Positions 1-9,439 are shown, numbered from the stretch's first letter. The stretch is DNA of 64,000 nt from Cohnella mopanensis (GCF_022352055.1 NZ_JAKRWM010000002.1:248001-312000), one strand, 5' to 3'. Numbers and translations are program-made. The notes: generated by a model from the sequence alone, not told the origin.

Positions 1-352
1 ATCGGTATAAACCGAATGGATAAAAGTTAATAAAGCAATTCTTCTAATTAATTTTGAAGGTTGGTTTTCTAGGATTGAAAAGCAGAACAACCAATAAACA
101 AAGGTTTGCGGTTGAGCAATCAAGAGATCCAATTTGAGAAAATCGAAAAAATATTGCCTATCTCTTGCGTCTCTCCCAGGTATTTCATATTCGCACACTT
201 CTTTTATACCATTAAATATAGGAAATATGGAGTATTATTTGGTTTAACTACTGATATATCGAGAAAAAATGGATGCGTTTTCTAATAAAAATGATAAAAT
301 AGTATTAATAAATTTTTTGTTTTCGATATTAAGTGGAGGAGCAGTAAATAAA

Positions 353-1012
353 ATGCAATTTGCAGGCTTCATGTTTTTTTCAACAATAGAGTATCTTGCA
401 TCTTTTTCCTTTATCCTCGTACTATTTCGTTTCAGCTTTAGAGAAAATTCCCTTAAATTTGGAGTGTTTGCCCTTGTTCTGAGTCTTGTTTCCCAAACAT
501 TACAAACTGAGTTTTTACAAGCAACATCATCGCTAATTCAAACATTATTGATCATATTGTTCTTTTATTTCTTTTTGAAAGTTACATTGTTTAATTCTGC
601 TGTTATGGTAATAACCGGATATCTACTCAATTTTATAGTTCAATGGACTTTTGCAGGTATTTATATGCATTTTGGGATTGTGCAGGAATTATTGCCGTAT
701 ACAAGAGATGGATATTTGTTACAAACCTCTTCCGTATTAGTGATGGCTTTATTAACAGTTCTAATCGTAGTTTTAAAAGGAGGGTTCAGTTTTGTTGAGA
801 ATTACAATAGAATAAATAAATCAAAGTTTTTCAGTAAACAAAATAGATTATTTTTACTTTTTATTGTAATCTCATTGTTCACTGTATTCATTGCTAACCT
901 CTTATTAATGGTTACTGAAAGTCCTCCGTACTTATTAGTGTCAATATTTTTAATGGTTTCAATGCTTGTTCTTATTTTCTTGACGGTTAGAAAGGATGAG
1001 CGTATTGATTGA
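353..1012 (+). CDS. AgrC-sensor-like polytopic membrane protein without kinase domain
   Basis: A 219-residue, very hydrophobic protein with about six predicted membrane segments separated by short loops. Its size and layout resemble the N-terminal sensor module of AgrC-type peptide receptors, but it stops after the last helix (ending VRKDERID) where the dimerisation and ATPase domains would begin. It overlaps agrB by 17 bases, so the two are translationally coupled. I chose the ATG at 353 because GGAGG lies at 335-339 (spacing 13, slightly long); an in-frame ATG at 269 would add 28 residues but has a poor ribosome site. The AgrC resemblance is judged from topology and neighbours, not a clear sequence motif. 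It could instead be a membrane inhibitor of the LytTR protein downstream or an immunity/export factor. Confidence 0.7.
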   Translation: MQFAGFMFFSTIEYLASFSFILVLFRFSFRENSLKFGVFALVLSLVSQTLQTEFLQATSSLIQTLLIILFFYFFLKVTLFNSAVMVITGYLLNFIVQWTFAGIYMHFGIVQELLPYTRDGYLLQTSSVLVMALLTVLIVVLKGGFSFVENYNRINKSKFFSKQNRLFLLFIVISLFTVFIANLLLMVTESPPYLLVSIFLMVSMLVLIFLTVRKDERID

Positions 1013-1526
1013 TTCCATTGCATTAAAAATGGCTGAAGCAATAAAAAAAGCTGAACCTACAAAAACCGCAAGTATTGAGGTTATGAAATTTTCCTTAGTG
1101 GTCATTCTTCATACCGCTTTAACTGTCGTTTTTATTGTTATCATTGGGATAATAACTAATAGCCTTGAACTTACAATGATTGGTTTGATGTCATTTATTG
1201 TTCTTCGTTTTTTCTCCGGTGGCCTGCACTTGAAAAAGGCAATTAATTGTTCAATAGTATCAACCATATTGATTTCGGTTGCTCCCCACATTCCTTTGGC
1301 ACCGGAATTGACAATTATTATTATTGGTATAAGCTTACTAATTGCGCTATTTCTTGCACCTGCTAATATTATCAATCATGCAAGAATTCCAAAAAAGTAT
1401 TTCCCTCTGTTGAAATTAATATCAGTATTACTTATTTCAAGTAATTTTATTTTCATGAGTTCAACCATAGCGGTAGCCCATTTGCTACAAGCAATTACCT
1501 TAATACCATATATGAGGAGGTGGTAA
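996..1526 (+). CDS. agrB: AgrB family autoinducer-processing membrane protease
   Basis: 176 residues, the usual AgrB length. AgrB is a membrane cysteine endopeptidase that removes the C-terminal tail of the AgrD precursor and closes the (thio)lactone ring. The catalytic pair is visible as GGLH (His78) and Cys85, seven residues apart as in staphylococcal AgrB, followed by several hydrophobic membrane segments. The N-terminal 30 residues form the expected amphipathic cytoplasmic stretch. The gene overlaps the membrane protein upstream and ends one base before the ATG of the precursor peptide. The stop region carries the GAGGAGG ribosome site for that peptide. Confidence 0.92.
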   Translation: MSVLIDSIALKMAEAIKKAEPTKTASIEVMKFSLVVILHTALTVVFIVIIGIITNSLELTMIGLMSFIVLRFFSGGLHLKKAINCSIVSTILISVAPHIPLAPELTIIIIGISLLIALFLAPANIINHARIPKKYFPLLKLISVLLISSNFIFMSSTIAVAHLLQAITLIPYMRRW

Positions 1527-1527
1527 T

Positions 1528-1656
1528 ATGAAACGTAATGGGGCGATTCTTATTTCAAAAATTCTAGTTTTGATTGCTGCGGTTTTTGTTAGTACTGCCA
1601 GTTGGTTTATAATATACCGTCCAGAAATTCCGGACGAATTAAAAGTAAATGAATAA
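1528..1656 (+). CDS. agrD: AgrD-like cyclic peptide precursor with serine ring residue
   Basis: A 42-residue ORF directly after agrB with a strong ribosome site (GAGGAGG at 1514-1520). The N-terminal half is a short basic head plus hydrophobic helix, as in AgrD leaders. It is followed by SWFII (residues 25-29) and an acidic tail containing EIPDEL. That tail matches the charged EVPKEL-type recognition tail of staphylococcal AgrD, in which the five residues just before it form the ring. By that alignment the ring nucleophile is Ser25 rather than Cys, predicting a lactone, not a thiolactone. Ring borders and N-terminal trimming are inferred. It is too short for most gene callers. Confidence 0.85.
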   Translation: MKRNGAILISKILVLIAAVFVSTASWFIIYRPEIPDELKVNE

Positions 1657-1675
1657 AATATCGGGGGGGATAATA

Positions 1676-2062
1676 ATGTCGTACATCGCACTTCTTGATT
1701 CTAATGGAAATCCGGTGAAACTTGATCCTGCGGATGTAATTGCTATTCGACCTACTGCAGACGGACCGGAATTCTATACTAAAGATGCCATGTATTATTA
1801 TCCCACGACTCTTGAAGAACTGATGGTTGTATTGAAAGAGGTCGGTTTTGAACGATTAGATCGGACTAATCTGGTCAATCTGAATCACGTAAAGGCTTTT
1901 GATCCCAAAGCTCGTAAGGTTTACTTTGAGCAGCCCTGGACTAAAGACAGCAAGTTTGCAACCGTATCGGAAGCGAATGTGAGTAAAGTGGAACATCTGG
2001 CTAAAGAAGAGCCGGCGAGGTATAAGGTTTTTCACAAACCATCGTTGTTCTGGAAGAAGTGA
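1676..2062 (+). CDS. Stand-alone LytTR DNA-binding regulator
   Basis: 128 residues consisting of little more than a LytTR domain; the hallmark stretch FERLDRTNLVNLNHV (about residues 61-75) corresponds to the F-x-R-hydrophobic-R-x-x-LVN-hI core of LytTR proteins such as AgrA. There is no receiver domain, so it cannot be a classical phosphorylated partner of an AgrC kinase. The ATG at 1676 is preferred because GGGGGGG lies just upstream at 1662-1668; an in-frame ATG at 1649 lies inside the agrD end and lacks such a site. It is the last gene of the agr-like operon, followed by a terminator. Likely target is the operon itself or unlinked genes, which cannot be told from here. Confidence 0.85.
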   Translation: MSYIALLDSNGNPVKLDPADVIAIRPTADGPEFYTKDAMYYYPTTLEELMVVLKEVGFERLDRTNLVNLNHVKAFDPKARKVYFEQPWTKDSKFATVSEANVSKVEHLAKEEPARYKVFHKPSLFWKK

Positions 2063-2087
2063 ACGTTCAGCCATAAGGAAACAGGAG

Positions 2088-2113
2088 CCAAGCCGCCTAG
2101 GTTTGGTTTTTTT
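2088..2113 (+). terminator. Rho-independent terminator of the agr-like operon
   Basis: A 7-bp stem (CCAAGCC with GGTTTGG, one G-T pair) around a 5-nt loop, followed by seven T residues. Confidence 0.8.
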
Positions 2114-2245
2114 GTGTCCTATGCTAATTGAATCGCAATGATTATAGTCAACATCTATATAATAAATAGATTATATATATTTTAACTATTAAGAAACGTG
2201 TGTTATAACTTAGCTATCCAAAATCCATGAGGAGATGAGGCGGGT

Positions 2246-3028
2246 ATGACAGACAAAGCGAATGAGCAAAAAGTAAACTGGGAAGCTAATGTATACGATC
2301 AATCGATGAGTTTTGTGTCCCAGTATGGAGAAGACCTGGTTCGTTGGCTGCAGCCTAAAAGCGGGGAAAACATCATAGATTTCGGTTGCGGAACCGGTGA
2401 TCTTGCTGCGCAGATCGCCACTTATGGCTCAGAAGTAATCGGAGTGGATATTTCCCCGGAAATGGTCGAAAGGGCACGCATGAAATACCCGACTCTTCGC
2501 TTCGAATGCGCGGATGGAATGCAATGGAGATCGGAACAATCTTACGACGCGGTATTCAGTAATGCGGCTCTACATTGGATGAAGGATCCGGAATCCGCGA
2601 TTAGCAGCATGATCAGGGGGCTTCGCCCCGGAGGAAGATTAGTCGTGGAGTTCGGGGGTTATCGGAATGTCGCGACGATTATCGAAGCCGTGCAGGAAAC
2701 AATGCATCGGAATGGGCGGGACGAAGCATTCGTGATGCCATGGTATTTTCCAACCATAGGAGAGTATGCGAAGTTACTTGAGGTATACGGGATGGAAGTA
2801 AGGAGCGCGAATCTTTTCGAGCGCCCTACTAGATTGGAGAACGGCGAAGAGGGAATGAAAGGTTGGTTAGAGATGTTCGGGACGGCGATGTTCCCGCAGG
2901 CTAGCGAGTCGGAAGTCCGACAATGGATGAGCGAGGCAGTGGAAAACCTGAAACAAACTCCTCTCTACGACAATGGATTATGGACGGCGGACTACTGGCG
3001 TTTGCGTGTCGTGGCGGTAAAGCGATAG
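2246..3028 (+). CDS. Class I SAM-dependent methyltransferase
   Basis: 260 residues. The SAM-binding motif I is DFGCGTGD at about residues 45-52, the acidic ribose-binding end of strand 2 is GVDIS at 66-70, and motif FSNAALHWM near 104-112 matches the trans-aconitate methyltransferase/Methyltransf_11 group. Those enzymes methylate small carboxylates, but the acceptor here is unknown. The start follows GAGGAGATGAGG. It stands alone between a terminator and the MATE gene, with an AT-rich upstream region (2114-2245) that probably holds its promoter although no clear -35/-10 pair stands out. Confidence 0.85.
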   Translation: MTDKANEQKVNWEANVYDQSMSFVSQYGEDLVRWLQPKSGENIIDFGCGTGDLAAQIATYGSEVIGVDISPEMVERARMKYPTLRFECADGMQWRSEQSYDAVFSNAALHWMKDPESAISSMIRGLRPGGRLVVEFGGYRNVATIIEAVQETMHRNGRDEAFVMPWYFPTIGEYAKLLEVYGMEVRSANLFERPTRLENGEEGMKGWLEMFGTAMFPQASESEVRQWMSEAVENLKQTPLYDNGLWTADYWRLRVVAVKR

Positions 3029-3136
3029 TTGAAATATAGCATAATGGGATAAAAATAAAACCGATTCGTTCATTGACTAATAGAGGCAACTCAGAGAAAA
3101 TGAGGACATCAATGTTAGCGGGGACGGTATAACATC

Positions 3137-4483
3137 ATGAAACTTCTCAAAGGCTGGTATGGCATTCTCATGCTGGCTCTCCCATCACTATTCGCTTTTG
3201 CAACGCAAACGTTAACCGGGACGATCAATTTGATCGTCGTCGGCGATCTCGGTTTCGTGGTCATTGCGGTCGTTGGCGTGTCCAACATTATTATGTACAA
3301 CGTGTTCGCCATTTTCTCAGGGATAGGCCACTCGATTAACTATCTCGTAGCGCAAAATTTCGGAGCTAAAGAAATGCGCAAAGGGATGCAAAGGACATAT
3401 TTGGCCCTCATTGTTAGCGTTGGTGTTGCGCTCATCATAGCGTTGGCAGGCTGGCTCGCGAGCGGTGCCGTCTTAAAATTGACTGGCGGATCTGCCGATC
3501 TCATTTCGACGGGCGGGGATTATCTGGAATTGCGGTTTTACGCGATGTCCTTCGGGATTATTAGTTTTGTATTTCATGGCTTTTTCCGCGGAGTGGGCGA
3601 CACTCGAACATCAATGATCGTATCCATCGTGGCGAATGTTCTCATGGTCGGGCTTACTTATGGACTCACATACGGCCACTGGGGGCTGCCGGATATGGGG
3701 ATCATCGGCGCCGGATACGCTTTGCTTATTGGGGAAGCGGTACAATTGTTGATCTGTTTAGCCGTATTCTGGGGACCAATGCACAAACGTTATCAAACGC
3801 GTAAGCTGCAAAAGCCGGAATGGAAGGAACTCAAGCTCATCTCCGTTGAAAGCGGAAAGCTGGGTTTGCAGGAATTCTCGATGAGCGTCTCGATGTATAT
3901 TTTCACGATATTCGTCTTGACGTTAGGAGATTTAGCCGCGGCAGCGAACGAGGTTGCGCTAAGCATTATGTCGTTCGGCTTCATGCCCGCATTCGCATTC
4001 GGTTCAACGGCGACGATCTTGGTCGGACAGGAGATCGGGCAGCGAAGGCCGGATTTGGCGAAAAAAGCAGGAACGAGCACTGCGATTCTGGGTTCCATTT
4101 TCTTGGTCTTGCTCGGTACGGTCGAATTAATCTGGGCGGTTCCGATAGCACGATTGTACAGCGATGACCCGGGTGTATATGAACTAGCTGCGTATTTGAT
4201 CCAAGTGTCCGCTTATCTGCAAATTTTCGATGGATTCTATAACTTCTATGCCGGCGGTTTGCGAGGAATCGGGGATACGACTTTCTTGATGAGAGCTTCG
4301 TTCGTGCTCAGTATATTCATGTTCATTCCGCTCACTTATCTTTTCGTTATCGTGTTCGATTGGGGGAGCATGGGAGCATGGCTTGCGCTTTACTCGTTCC
4401 TCGTCGCCCTCGGCTCGGCCGTCATGATCCGTTATTATCGAACGGACTTTAACAGCGTTAAATTGAAGGAAGCGCACGGATAA
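3137..4483 (+). CDS. MATE family multidrug/metabolite efflux transporter
   Basis: 448 residues with about 12 membrane segments in two homologous halves, the typical MATE length. Recognisable family features include FAxQTLTGTINLIVVG in the first helix, the conserved repeated FRGVGDTRTSM (mid-protein) and its second-half counterpart LRGIGDTTFLM. MATE proteins export cationic drugs or metabolites using Na+ or H+ gradients; the substrate is not deducible. Single-gene unit: a short upstream gap of 108 bp follows the methyltransferase and a very strong terminator follows the gene. Confidence 0.92.
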   Translation: MKLLKGWYGILMLALPSLFAFATQTLTGTINLIVVGDLGFVVIAVVGVSNIIMYNVFAIFSGIGHSINYLVAQNFGAKEMRKGMQRTYLALIVSVGVALIIALAGWLASGAVLKLTGGSADLISTGGDYLELRFYAMSFGIISFVFHGFFRGVGDTRTSMIVSIVANVLMVGLTYGLTYGHWGLPDMGIIGAGYALLIGEAVQLLICLAVFWGPMHKRYQTRKLQKPEWKELKLISVESGKLGLQEFSMSVSMYIFTIFVLTLGDLAAAANEVALSIMSFGFMPAFAFGSTATILVGQEIGQRRPDLAKKAGTSTAILGSIFLVLLGTVELIWAVPIARLYSDDPGVYELAAYLIQVSAYLQIFDGFYNFYAGGLRGIGDTTFLMRASFVLSIFMFIPLTYLFVIVFDWGSMGAWLALYSFLVALGSAVMIRYYRTDFNSVKLKEAHG

Positions 4484-4493
4484 TCATTGAACC

Positions 4494-4534
4494 AGAGACT
4501 GTCCCAGTTAGATACTGGGACAGTCTCTTTTTTT
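4494..4534 (+). terminator. Strong Rho-independent terminator after the MATE gene
   Basis: A perfect 15-bp stem (first arm 4494-4508, second arm 4514-4528) with a 5-nt loop TAGAT and a T tract. Confidence 0.92.
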
Positions 4535-4594
4535 CGCTCAATGATGCAGACTTCGCGGGTTTTGTGACTTCAAAGATAGGCTGCAATCTGCTCC

Positions 4595-4719
4595 CATTGT
4601 CGCAATATGCGACAATGCGAGACGGTTGGGTCGGGTACGGTGCCCCATTGTCGCAATATGCGACTATGAGAGATGGTTGGATCGGGTGCGGCGCCCCATA
4701 GTCGCAATATGCGACTATG
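4595..4719. repeat. Three hairpin repeats at 51-bp period
   Basis: Copies at 4595-4617, 4646-4668 and 4697-4719, embedded in a 51-bp tandem unit. Each has arms of 10 nt around ATA. Copy 1 has arms CATTGTCGCA/TGCGACAATG (perfect), copy 3 CATAGTCGCA/TGCGACTATG (perfect), while copy 2 combines the left arm of copy 1 with the right arm of copy 3 and so has one T-T mismatch. No gene lies in this gap; it could act on the 3' end of the minus-strand dehydrogenase gene. Confidence 0.9.
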
Positions 4720-4728
4720 AGAGACGAT

Positions 4729-5613
4729 TTACCCGTTCACGATCTCGCCGCCGTTAACGTGCAGAACTTGCCCAGCCATGTAAGAAGAATCCTCGCTTGC
4801 CAAGTACACGTATGCGGGTGCCAGCTCATCCGGTTGACCGGCGCGCTTCATCGGAGTATCGGCTCCGAATTTGGCGACCGCCTGGGCATCGAAAGTTGAC
4901 GGGATGAGAGGTGTCCAGATCGGACCAGGAGCAACGGCGTTCACTCGGATGCCTTGCCCGATAAGATTCATAGCCAGCGAACGGGTAAAGGCGACTTGCG
5001 CTCCCTTGGTGGCGGAGTAATCGAGCAAGGTTGGGCTTCCCCGATAAGCGGTTACGGAAGTCGTATTGATGATAGTCGAGCCGGCTGCGAGATGGGGAAT
5101 CGCCGCTTGCGACAAATAGAACATGCCGAATACGTTCGTGCGGAACGTTCTCTCGAGCTGCTGTGGCGTGATTTGCTCCAGCTTATCCAGAGGATGCTGT
5201 TCCGCGGCATTGTTGACAACAATGTCGAGTCGACCCAGGCCGGAGACGGTTTGCTCCACGGCTTGCTTACAGAACGCTCGGTCGCCGATATCGCCTTTAA
5301 TAAGCAGGCAGCGTCGTCCTTCGGCTTCGATTTGGCTTTTGGTTTCATTGGCATCGATATCTTCATTCAGATAGATGATGGCCACGTCGGCTCCTTCTTT
5401 GGCATAGATAATGGAAACCGAGCGGCCAATCCCGCTATCCCCTCCGCTGACGATGGCGACTTTCCCCATTAGCTTGCCTGCCGGACGATAAATAGGAGAT
5501 TCCGCTTCCGGCAGCGGGTTCATATTTTGCTGGATGCCGGGCTGCTGGTTTTGGTGCTGCGGGGGGAAGGAAGTCGGTCTTTGGGGAGTTTGTAAATTTG
5601 GTATATCAGCCAT
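4729..5613 (-). CDS. SDR family oxidoreductase, general-stress-protein-39-like
   Basis: 294 residues. A Pro/Gln/Asn-rich N-terminal extension of about 45 residues precedes a classical Rossmann short-chain dehydrogenase: SGGDSGIG (56-63) for the dinucleotide, NNAAE (134-138), and the catalytic Tyr179-x3-Lys183 with Ser166. The extension plus SDR core is typical of the Bacillus YdaD/YhdF group of stress-induced dehydrogenases. Substrate unknown. The ATG follows AAAGGAGAG at good spacing. It is a single-gene unit on the minus strand, divergent from the chemoreceptor gene; no convincing sigma-B promoter was identified in the 160-bp divergent gap. Confidence 0.9.
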   Translation of the reverse strand: MADIPNLQTPQRPTSFPPQHQNQQPGIQQNMNPLPEAESPIYRPAGKLMGKVAIVSGGDSGIGRSVSIIYAKEGADVAIIYLNEDIDANETKSQIEAEGRRCLLIKGDIGDRAFCKQAVEQTVSGLGRLDIVVNNAAEQHPLDKLEQITPQQLERTFRTNVFGMFYLSQAAIPHLAAGSTIINTTSVTAYRGSPTLLDYSATKGAQVAFTRSLAMNLIGQGIRVNAVAPGPIWTPLIPSTFDAQAVAKFGADTPMKRAGQPDELAPAYVYLASEDSSYMAGQVLHVNGGEIVNG

Positions 5614-5774
5614 GTTGGTTACTCTCCTTTGTTAATAGCGGACGTAAACAAGAACCGATCGACGGTCTCGATAGAGTTAAGTTTTACCGAATGCTTGTTT
5701 TTTAAGCAAATGTTCAGAAAAGCTCGAATGCTGTCGATATATATCTCATTCTTGTCGGATGGGGGGTTGTTGTT

Positions 5775-7883
5775 TTGAGCAAAAAAATCAAACTTTCGTT
5801 AATATTCAAATTCATCGTAGTTTTTACCGTGTTTTTGGGCGGTATATTCGTCATCATGGTGCAGCTTAATCTCAACAATCTCAAAAGCGTAAGCATCAGC
5901 AAAGGGGAGCTCGAAGCTAAAACCGTTAGCCAGGAGTACGGTTTGTCATTCCGCAAAACGCTCGTCGGACTTCAGCATGAACTCGAAATGCTTTCTCTTG
6001 TATTGCAAAACGCGAATAAGACCCAATCCTTTTCTCGCGAAGAAGTTGTCGACCTTCTAAGAAAAATGCTGGAGGCAAATCCGAATGTACTGGGGACCTA
6101 TACGTTATGGGAGCCTAACGCATTCGACGGGAAGGATGCGGAACATATAAGCAAGAGCTCTTATGAGGACGAAACGGGTCGACTTATTCCCTATGTGGTG
6201 CGAAACCGAGATCAAATCGTCGTAGAGCCGGTTAAAAATTATGAAACTCCAGGGGACGGGGATTTCTATCTGTTGCCTAAGAAAAATAAGAAAGTGACTT
6301 TAATGGAGCCTTATTCGTACGACATTGACGGAAAAACCGTTCAACTAACTTCGTTAATCGTTCCCATTCTGGATAAAGAGAATCGTTTCCTAGGTATGGT
6401 GGGAGCAGATTTCGCTCTGGACTCTCTGCAGGTAGCCGCGGCGAACTATAAACCGCTGGGCGGATACGTAACGATTGTGTCGGGGCAAGGCAATTATGTT
6501 GCGAATTCTGCTCATCCGGACCTTATCTCGAAGCCCTTCGGAGATCAAGAGGATAAAGCGAAGCTATTCGCTAGCGTCGTCGCAGGAGAAACTTCCCAAG
6601 GCTACACGAAAGACGTAGAGGGAAATACGGTGCTTAGGATGTTCTTGCCTATTCATTTGGATGGCAGCGACGACGTCATGTATGCCGAAACCGTTATTCC
6701 CAAGAACAAAATTATGGAATCGTACAATAAGAGCAAGACCGCTACGCAATTGATCAGCGCGGCGGCTTTGATCGTAATGGGGCTTGTCCTTGCGCTTTCG
6801 ATCCGGCGTTTGGTCACTAGCCATCTGCGCGTGCTTGTTCGAAGCATGAAAAGCATGGCGGAAGGGGACTTGACTCAGAAGGTTGAAGTGCTAACCAAGG
6901 ATGAATTCGGAGAGCTTGCCAAAGATTACAACCACATGACCGGAGAATTGCGTGGCATGTTCCATCTCGTTCACGATCTCTCCTTGTCGGTAGGGGCCAC
7001 TTCCGAGCAACTGACGGCTAGCGCTGAACAAACAAGCCTAGCATCCGAGACGATCGCTCGTTCGATTGAGCAGGTAGCATCAGGATCGGTTACGCAAGAC
7101 CGTTATGTGAAAGAAACCGCGACCGCCATGTCCGAGATGTCCGCCGGCATCCAGAGAATCGCGGATTCGACTTCCGCGGTATCCGCTTCCGCACAAGAAG
7201 TACAGTCTCAAACCGAGCTCGGTAATTCGCGTTTGCGCGAAGCCGGGGAGCAAATGGAGCGAGTCCGAAATACGGTGTCCGAAGCTGAACGGGTGATGGA
7301 CCAGTTGGGCGAGCGCTCCAAAGAAATCGGAGGCATCGTCGATTTGATTTCCCGAATCAGCTACCAGACCAATTTGCTGGCGCTGAACGCTGCTATTGAA
7401 GCGGCAAGGGCAGGGGAGCACGGCCGCGGTTTCGTCGTCGTTGCCGCGGAAATACGCAAACTCGCGGATCAGACTTTTAAAGCGACCGAACAAATCACCG
7501 GATTAATTCAGGTTGTTCAGGATGAAACGGCCAATGCCACGAAAATGATGAAGCTCGGTACAATGGAAGTAAAATCGGGAGAGCAGCATGTCGTTGAATG
7601 TTCGGCGTTATTCCGGGCTGTCGCCGATGAGATGTCACGGGTAGGCGAGCAGATCCAAGAGGTATCTGCGACGTCGGAGCAAATGAATGCAAGCTCCGAG
7701 CAAGTAAACGCATCGGTCGGGGAGTTGGCACGGCTTGCGGGGGAAGCTTCCGATAATTCGCAAAGCGTCGCCGCCGCTTCCGAAGAACAGCTTGCTTCGA
7801 TGGAGGAGATCGCTTCTTCCTCAGTAGCGCTTAGCCACATGGTTCAAGAATTAATGGAGAAGCTTGCACGCTTCAAAATCTAA
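5775..7883 (+). CDS. Methyl-accepting chemotaxis protein with dCache sensor
   Basis: 702 residues starting at TTG, preceded by GGATGGGGGG. Membrane segment about 8-30, a ~290-residue extracellular region with dCache features, a second membrane segment near 325-345, HAMP domain to about 400, then a long signalling coiled coil. The hairpin tip [19 protein letters not shown] is the diagnostic CheA/CheW-binding tip. Ligand unknown; dCache receptors of this sort often bind amino acids or organic acids. Single-gene unit ending at a hairpin shared with the convergent spoVR gene. Confidence 0.93.
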   Translation: MSKKIKLSLIFKFIVVFTVFLGGIFVIMVQLNLNNLKSVSISKGELEAKTVSQEYGLSFRKTLVGLQHELEMLSLVLQNANKTQSFSREEVVDLLRKMLEANPNVLGTYTLWEPNAFDGKDAEHISKSSYEDETGRLIPYVVRNRDQIVVEPVKNYETPGDGDFYLLPKKNKKVTLMEPYSYDIDGKTVQLTSLIVPILDKENRFLGMVGADFALDSLQVAAANYKPLGGYVTIVSGQGNYVANSAHPDLISKPFGDQEDKAKLFASVVAGETSQGYTKDVEGNTVLRMFLPIHLDGSDDVMYAETVIPKNKIMESYNKSKTATQLISAAALIVMGLVLALSIRRLVTSHLRVLVRSMKSMAEGDLTQKVEVLTKDEFGELAKDYNHMTGELRGMFHLVHDLSLSVGATSEQLTASAEQTSLASETIARSIEQVASGSVTQDRYVKETATAMSEMSAGIQRIADSTSAVSASAQEVQSQTELGNSRLREAGEQMERVRNTVSEAERVMDQLGERSKEIGGIVDLISRISYQTNLLALNAAIEAARAGEHGRGFVVVAAEIRKLADQTFKATEQITGLIQVVQDETANATKMMKLGTMEVKSGEQHVVECSALFRAVADEMSRVGEQIQEVSATSEQMNASSEQVNASVGELARLAGEASDNSQSVAAASEEQLASMEEIASSSVALSHMVQELMEKLARFKI

Positions 7884-7889
7884 TAACGG

Positions 7890-7923
7890 AAGGGCAGCTT
7901 GAGTCAATCGGGCTGCCCTTTGC
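7890..7923. terminator. Hairpin between convergent MCP and spoVR genes
   Basis: Nine-bp stem AAGGGCAGC/GCTGCCCTT around a 13-nt loop. Only a short T run follows, so termination strength is uncertain; it may serve both strands. Confidence 0.6.
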
Positions 7924-7928
7924 GTTAC

Positions 7929-9338
7929 TTACACGCTTTTTCGTGTCGTCTTCTTCCCGTCGCAAGTAAAAACGATTTTCTTGTCATCCGTGATGCTCTC
8001 CAGATGAACTTGTTTGCCCCATAACTGAACCAGGTAGGGGAGCGTGCGCTCAACGTACTTCAGGTCGAGCTCGGTTCCTTCGTAACTATGGGTAATATAA
8101 AGTTCTCCATTCCGCTGATAGTCCGCGTCCGATACTTCCAAATAAGGAAAACCGCCGTTTACCCGCGAGTATACGAGTTGATCGCGAATCGTTTCCCACG
8201 TCTTGTCGGTAATTTTCCACTCTTGGCCCTTCTTCTCGAAAATGTACAGATCCAGCTCCTCCGTCAGCTCTTTCGTTAAGTAATTGCGGAGGAAGGACGG
8301 ATCGGAATCGAGTTCCCGAACTTCGAATATTTTCTCCTGTCCGAATCTCTTCTCGATATCCTCGAATATTTTGAGTCCCAAATAATAAGGGTTTAAGGAA
8401 TGGCGGGAAGGCTGCACGACGGCGGAATTGAGCTTGGCGTATTCGATCGTTTCCTCGCTCGTGAGCGGAAGCTCTCTCATGATTTTCTGATGCCAGTAGG
8501 AAGCCCAACCTTCATTCATGATTTTCGTCTCGATCTGGGGCCAGAAGTAAAGCATTTCTTCCCGCAGAATGCTCATGATGTCGCGTTGCCAATCCTCCAA
8601 GTGGGGCGAGAATTCCTGGATAAACCAGACGATGTCTTTCTCCGGGTTCACGGGAAACTTGTGCGGATCGACGATTTCATCGAGCTGGCTGTTCCCTTTG
8701 CCGTCCTCCTCGAAGCTCTCCAAGTCCCATAAATCCTCATAAGGTGAAGAGGGGCGCGAGGAACTGCGGTCCTTGTTTTTGTCGCGCCTCATCTGAGACT
8801 CCAAGTAATGCTTCTTGTCTAAGCCGTAAGGCTTATGAATGACGGGGTCGACATGCTCCTGTATGGCCATGACTGCGTCGAGAAAACGTTCGACCTGGAC
8901 GGTGCCGTGTTCGATCTCGTACTGGCTGATCCTCTCGGCGGCGGCTGACATGCTCTCTACCATATTGCGGTTGGATCTGGAAAAGCGGGCGTTGTTCTTG
9001 AAGAAATCGCAGTGCGCGAGCACGTGGGCGACGATTAGCTTGTTCTGTACCAAGGAATTGCCGTCGAGAAGGAATGCGTAACATGGGTTGGAGTTAATGA
9101 CGAGCTCGTAAATTTTACTTAGGCCGAGGTCATACTGCATCTTCATCCGGTTAAAGGTTTTTCCGAAACTCCAATGGCTGAAGCGGGTAGGCATCCCGTA
9201 AGCGCCAAAGGTATAAATGATATCCGACGGGCAAATCTCATAACGCATCGGATAGAAATCGAGTCCGAAACGTTCCGCAATCTCCGTAATCTCAGTTATG
9301 GCGCTTTCGAGTTCCTGTTGTTCTTCGTCGCGCATCAT
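7929..9338 (-). CDS. spoVR: SpoVR family sporulation protein
   Basis: 469 residues, the usual SpoVR length, with family-typical segments: GLDFYP and [20 protein letters not shown] near the N terminus, the HWSFGK motif, NPCYAFL, and NEGWASYWH(QK) in the middle. In Bacillus, SpoVR contributes to spore cortex formation; its biochemical activity is not established. Its presence supports a spore-former. Two adjacent ATG codons can serve as start, with AGGGGG about 12 nt upstream. The gene is divergent from the sulfur operon and no certain sporulation-sigma promoter was identified. Confidence 0.94.
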   Translation of the reverse strand: MMRDEEQQELESAITEITEIAERFGLDFYPMRYEICPSDIIYTFGAYGMPTRFSHWSFGKTFNRMKMQYDLGLSKIYELVINSNPCYAFLLDGNSLVQNKLIVAHVLAHCDFFKNNARFSRSNRNMVESMSAAAERISQYEIEHGTVQVERFLDAVMAIQEHVDPVIHKPYGLDKKHYLESQMRRDKNKDRSSSRPSSPYEDLWDLESFEEDGKGNSQLDEIVDPHKFPVNPEKDIVWFIQEFSPHLEDWQRDIMSILREEMLYFWPQIETKIMNEGWASYWHQKIMRELPLTSEETIEYAKLNSAVVQPSRHSLNPYYLGLKIFEDIEKRFGQEKIFEVRELDSDPSFLRNYLTKELTEELDLYIFEKKGQEWKITDKTWETIRDQLVYSRVNGGFPYLEVSDADYQRNGELYITHSYEGTELDLKYVERTLPYLVQLWGKQVHLESITDDKKIVFTCDGKKTTRKSV

Positions 9339-9410
9339 GCTAAGCCAAGCCCCCTGTCCTGAACAAAGATTTCACCACCTTATGTATATGTGGGAACCGG
9401 CGGGAGTGTG

Positions 9411-9439
9411 TTGACAATTTCGAGGTGAACGTTTATGAT
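9411..9439 (+). promoter_or_regulatory. Sigma-A promoter of the sulfur operon
   Basis: TTGACA at 9411-9416 and TATGAT at 9434-9439 with a 17-bp spacer, directly followed by two CstR operators that would cover the start point and early transcribed region. Confidence 0.85.

Noticed and set aside
269-352. N-terminal extension of the first membrane protein from ATG 269
   Set aside because: Poor ribosome site compared with GGAGG before 353; kept only as an alternative.
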